Below, one piece after another: positions 5,433 through 6,267 of a stretch of DNA of 6,267 nt. How positions within the stretch are numbered: the stretch's first letter is position 1; every line of letters begins with the position of its first letter. The DNA comes from Pseudomonadota bacterium. GTDB lineage: Bacteria > Desulfobacterota > JAPLJL01. The notes under the pieces were generated by a model. It was not told the origin of the DNA and did not search any database. It saw only the letters and a list, made by a program, of their open reading frames with translations. The position numbers and the translations under genes are program-made. Location: assembly GCA_026388615.1 (NCBI GenBank), contig JAPLJL010000007.1:1-6267 (forward strand), given 5' to 3'.

Positions 5433-5438
5433 TATAAT
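5433..5438 (+). promoter_or_regulatory. Candidate -10 box for pyrC with a very short leader
   Basis: A perfect TATAAT at 5433-5438 lies in an A/T-rich patch between the palindromic element and pyrC. Initiation would be expected near 5445, about 8 nt before the ATG at 5453, leaving no room for a Shine-Dalgarno; none is visible. A -35 match is poor (TTAATC at 5412-5417, spacer 15). The box suggests that pyrC is transcribed at least partly on its own. Confidence 0.4.
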
Positions 5439-5452
5439 TCATTGTTAATTTT

Positions 5453-6253
5453 ATGAACCAAACCACCAAGCTGATCCGCGGCGGGAGGATCCTGGATCCG
5501 GCCTCGGGCCGGGACGGGATTTTCGACCTCCTGATCCAGAACGGGCAGATCGCCCGGATCGATCCCCAGATCGCCCCTCCCCCCGGCACGGAAATTATCG
5601 ACGCCACCGGGCTCCTGGTGGTCCCGGGACTGGTCGACATTCACACCCATCTCCGGGAACCGGGATACGAATACAAGGAAACGATTCTTACCGGTTCCAA
5701 AGCGGCCGCCGCCGGGGGCTTCACCAGCCTGGCCTGCATGGCCAACACCGATCCTCCCAACGACAACTCCTCGGTCACCGAATTCATCCGGGAACGGGCC
5801 CAGGAAGCCGGGCTGGCCAATATTTACCCCGTGGGCGCCATTTCCAAGGGGCTGAAAGGGGAAAGCCTGGCGGAAATCGGTTCCATGGTAGCCTCCGGGA
5901 TCGTCGCGGTTTCCGACGACGGCAACCCGGTGATGAACAGCGGCCTGATGCGCAATGCCCTGGAATACACCCAAATGTTCGACCTCCCCGTAATCTCCCA
6001 CTGCGAGGATCTGGGCCTTTCCCAGGGCGGGCAGGTCAACGAAGGGCTGGCCTCCCTGCGCACCGGGCTGGCCGGCATCCCCGCGGAGGCGGAGGTGTCG
6101 ATGGTCGTCCGGGACCTCCTGCTCGCCCGCCTGACCGGGGGAAAGCTCCACCTCGCCCATATCTCCACCGCCCGGGCGGTGGATGCCATCCGGGCCGCCA
6201 AGAACCTGCCCGCCAAGCCGTGGGCAGAGGTCAAGAAGGCCCTGGGCCTCTAG
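5453..6253 (+). CDS. pyrC: Dihydroorotase (class I), C-terminally truncated or chimeric
   Basis: This frame of 266 codons encodes the first 60 % of a class I dihydroorotase, the zinc enzyme that closes carbamoyl aspartate to dihydroorotate. Landmarks are the N-terminal beta sandwich (LIRGGRILDPASGR), the metal ligands in DIHTHLREPGYEYKE (His64, His66), GGFTSLACMANTDPPND at about 88-104, VAVSDDGNPV with the metal-ligand Asp at 155-156, SHCED with His183, and KLHLAHISTARAVDAIRAAK with His236. The match ends at about residue 250. The last 16 codons (NLPAKPWAEVKKALGL, then TAG) do not resemble the family, which continues with a TAEVTPHH segment and later a TDHAPH motif carrying the catalytic Asp. 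About 170 residues are therefore absent. The product should be inactive if this sequence is real. A chimeric contig end is equally possible. The ATG follows a -10-like box with no Shine-Dalgarno. Confidence 0.88.
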   Translation: MNQTTKLIRGGRILDPASGRDGIFDLLIQNGQIARIDPQIAPPPGTEIIDATGLLVVPGLVDIHTHLREPGYEYKETILTGSKAAAAGGFTSLACMANTDPPNDNSSVTEFIRERAQEAGLANIYPVGAISKGLKGESLAEIGSMVASGIVAVSDDGNPVMNSGLMRNALEYTQMFDLPVISHCEDLGLSQGGQVNEGLASLRTGLAGIPAEAEVSMVVRDLLLARLTGGKLHLAHISTARAVDAIRAAKNLPAKPWAEVKKALGL

Positions 6254-6267
6254 CCCATGCCCTACCG
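6204..6267 (+). other. Tail not homologous to pyrC at the right edge of the window
   Basis: From about 6204 the sequence no longer fits dihydroorotase in any of the three plus frames that I checked by eye. It contains a 6-bp inverted pair CTGCCC (6206-6211) / GGGCAG (6222-6227) and the perfect dyad AGGCCC-T-GGGCCT (6237-6249), overlapping the end of the open frame. The stop TAG is at 6251-6253. I do not recognise its origin; it may belong to another gene or to a misjoined contig. Confidence 0.5.

Noticed and set aside
5426..6160. Minus-strand open frame of 244 codons antisense to pyrC
   Set aside because: Shadow of well-conserved dihydroorotase coding sequence; Gly/Gln/His-rich with no family features.

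Overview
The window is about 6.3 kb of GC-rich bacterial DNA (roughly 55-60 % GC by eye). It encodes housekeeping functions: a divergent Tat-translocase gene on the minus strand, then a plus-strand run lepA - lepB - small membrane protein - pyrR - pyrB - pyrC. The gene set (Tat component, LepA, type I signal peptidase, PyrR plus a free-standing ATCase catalytic chain and class I dihydroorotase) fits a free-living bacterium, probably with a Gram-negative-type envelope and possibly from an uncultured lineage. The GTCAT...ATGAC palindromic repeat and the C/A-rich CCAA repeat recall intergenic repeats in Desulfobacterota, Omnitrophota and similar phyla. That placement is weak inference, and I would not name a phylum from the sequence alone.

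Layout. Bases 1-382 (minus) hold the start of an unrecognised coiled-coil-like protein that runs off the left edge, 6 nt downstream of tatA (389-589, minus). Bases 590-698 form a divergent promoter region. From 699 on the plus strand is lepA, but its GTP-binding domain is broken. The reading frame jumps at about 890, where some 48 codons including the DTPGH motif are absent and the frame shifts. The remaining 488 codons are intact to 2356. A G-poor intergenic array of eight CCAA motifs, spaced exactly 7 or 11 nt apart, leads into lepB (2430-3113). A DUF4845-like single-pass membrane protein (3138-3536) follows, then pyrR (3560 or 3566 to 4123) and pyrB (4143-5117). Bases 5118-5452 carry no gene. 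They hold a nested palindromic element with two near-identical 37/38-nt direct repeats, then a promoter -10 box just before pyrC (5453-6253). The pyrC frame matches dihydroorotase for about 250 residues, then turns into an unrelated tail of about 15 codons and stops, so the C-terminal 40 % of the enzyme is missing.

How the genes work together. TatA and LepB belong to protein export (Tat pore and signal-peptide removal). LepA is a ribosome-associated GTPase often found next to lepB. PyrR, PyrB and PyrC belong to de novo pyrimidine synthesis: carbamoyl aspartate formation, ring closure, and UMP-responsive control or uracil salvage. PyrB and PyrC are normally tightly linked; here a repeat element lies between them and pyrC seems to have its own promoter.

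Overall judgement. I see no new defence, mobile or biosynthetic system. The points worth checking are the two coding discontinuities (lepA at 890, pyrC near 6203), which could be true lesions or assembly errors; the regularly phased CCAA array; the nested palindrome; and the apparent leaderless or Shine-Dalgarno-free starts of lepA, lepB and pyrC.
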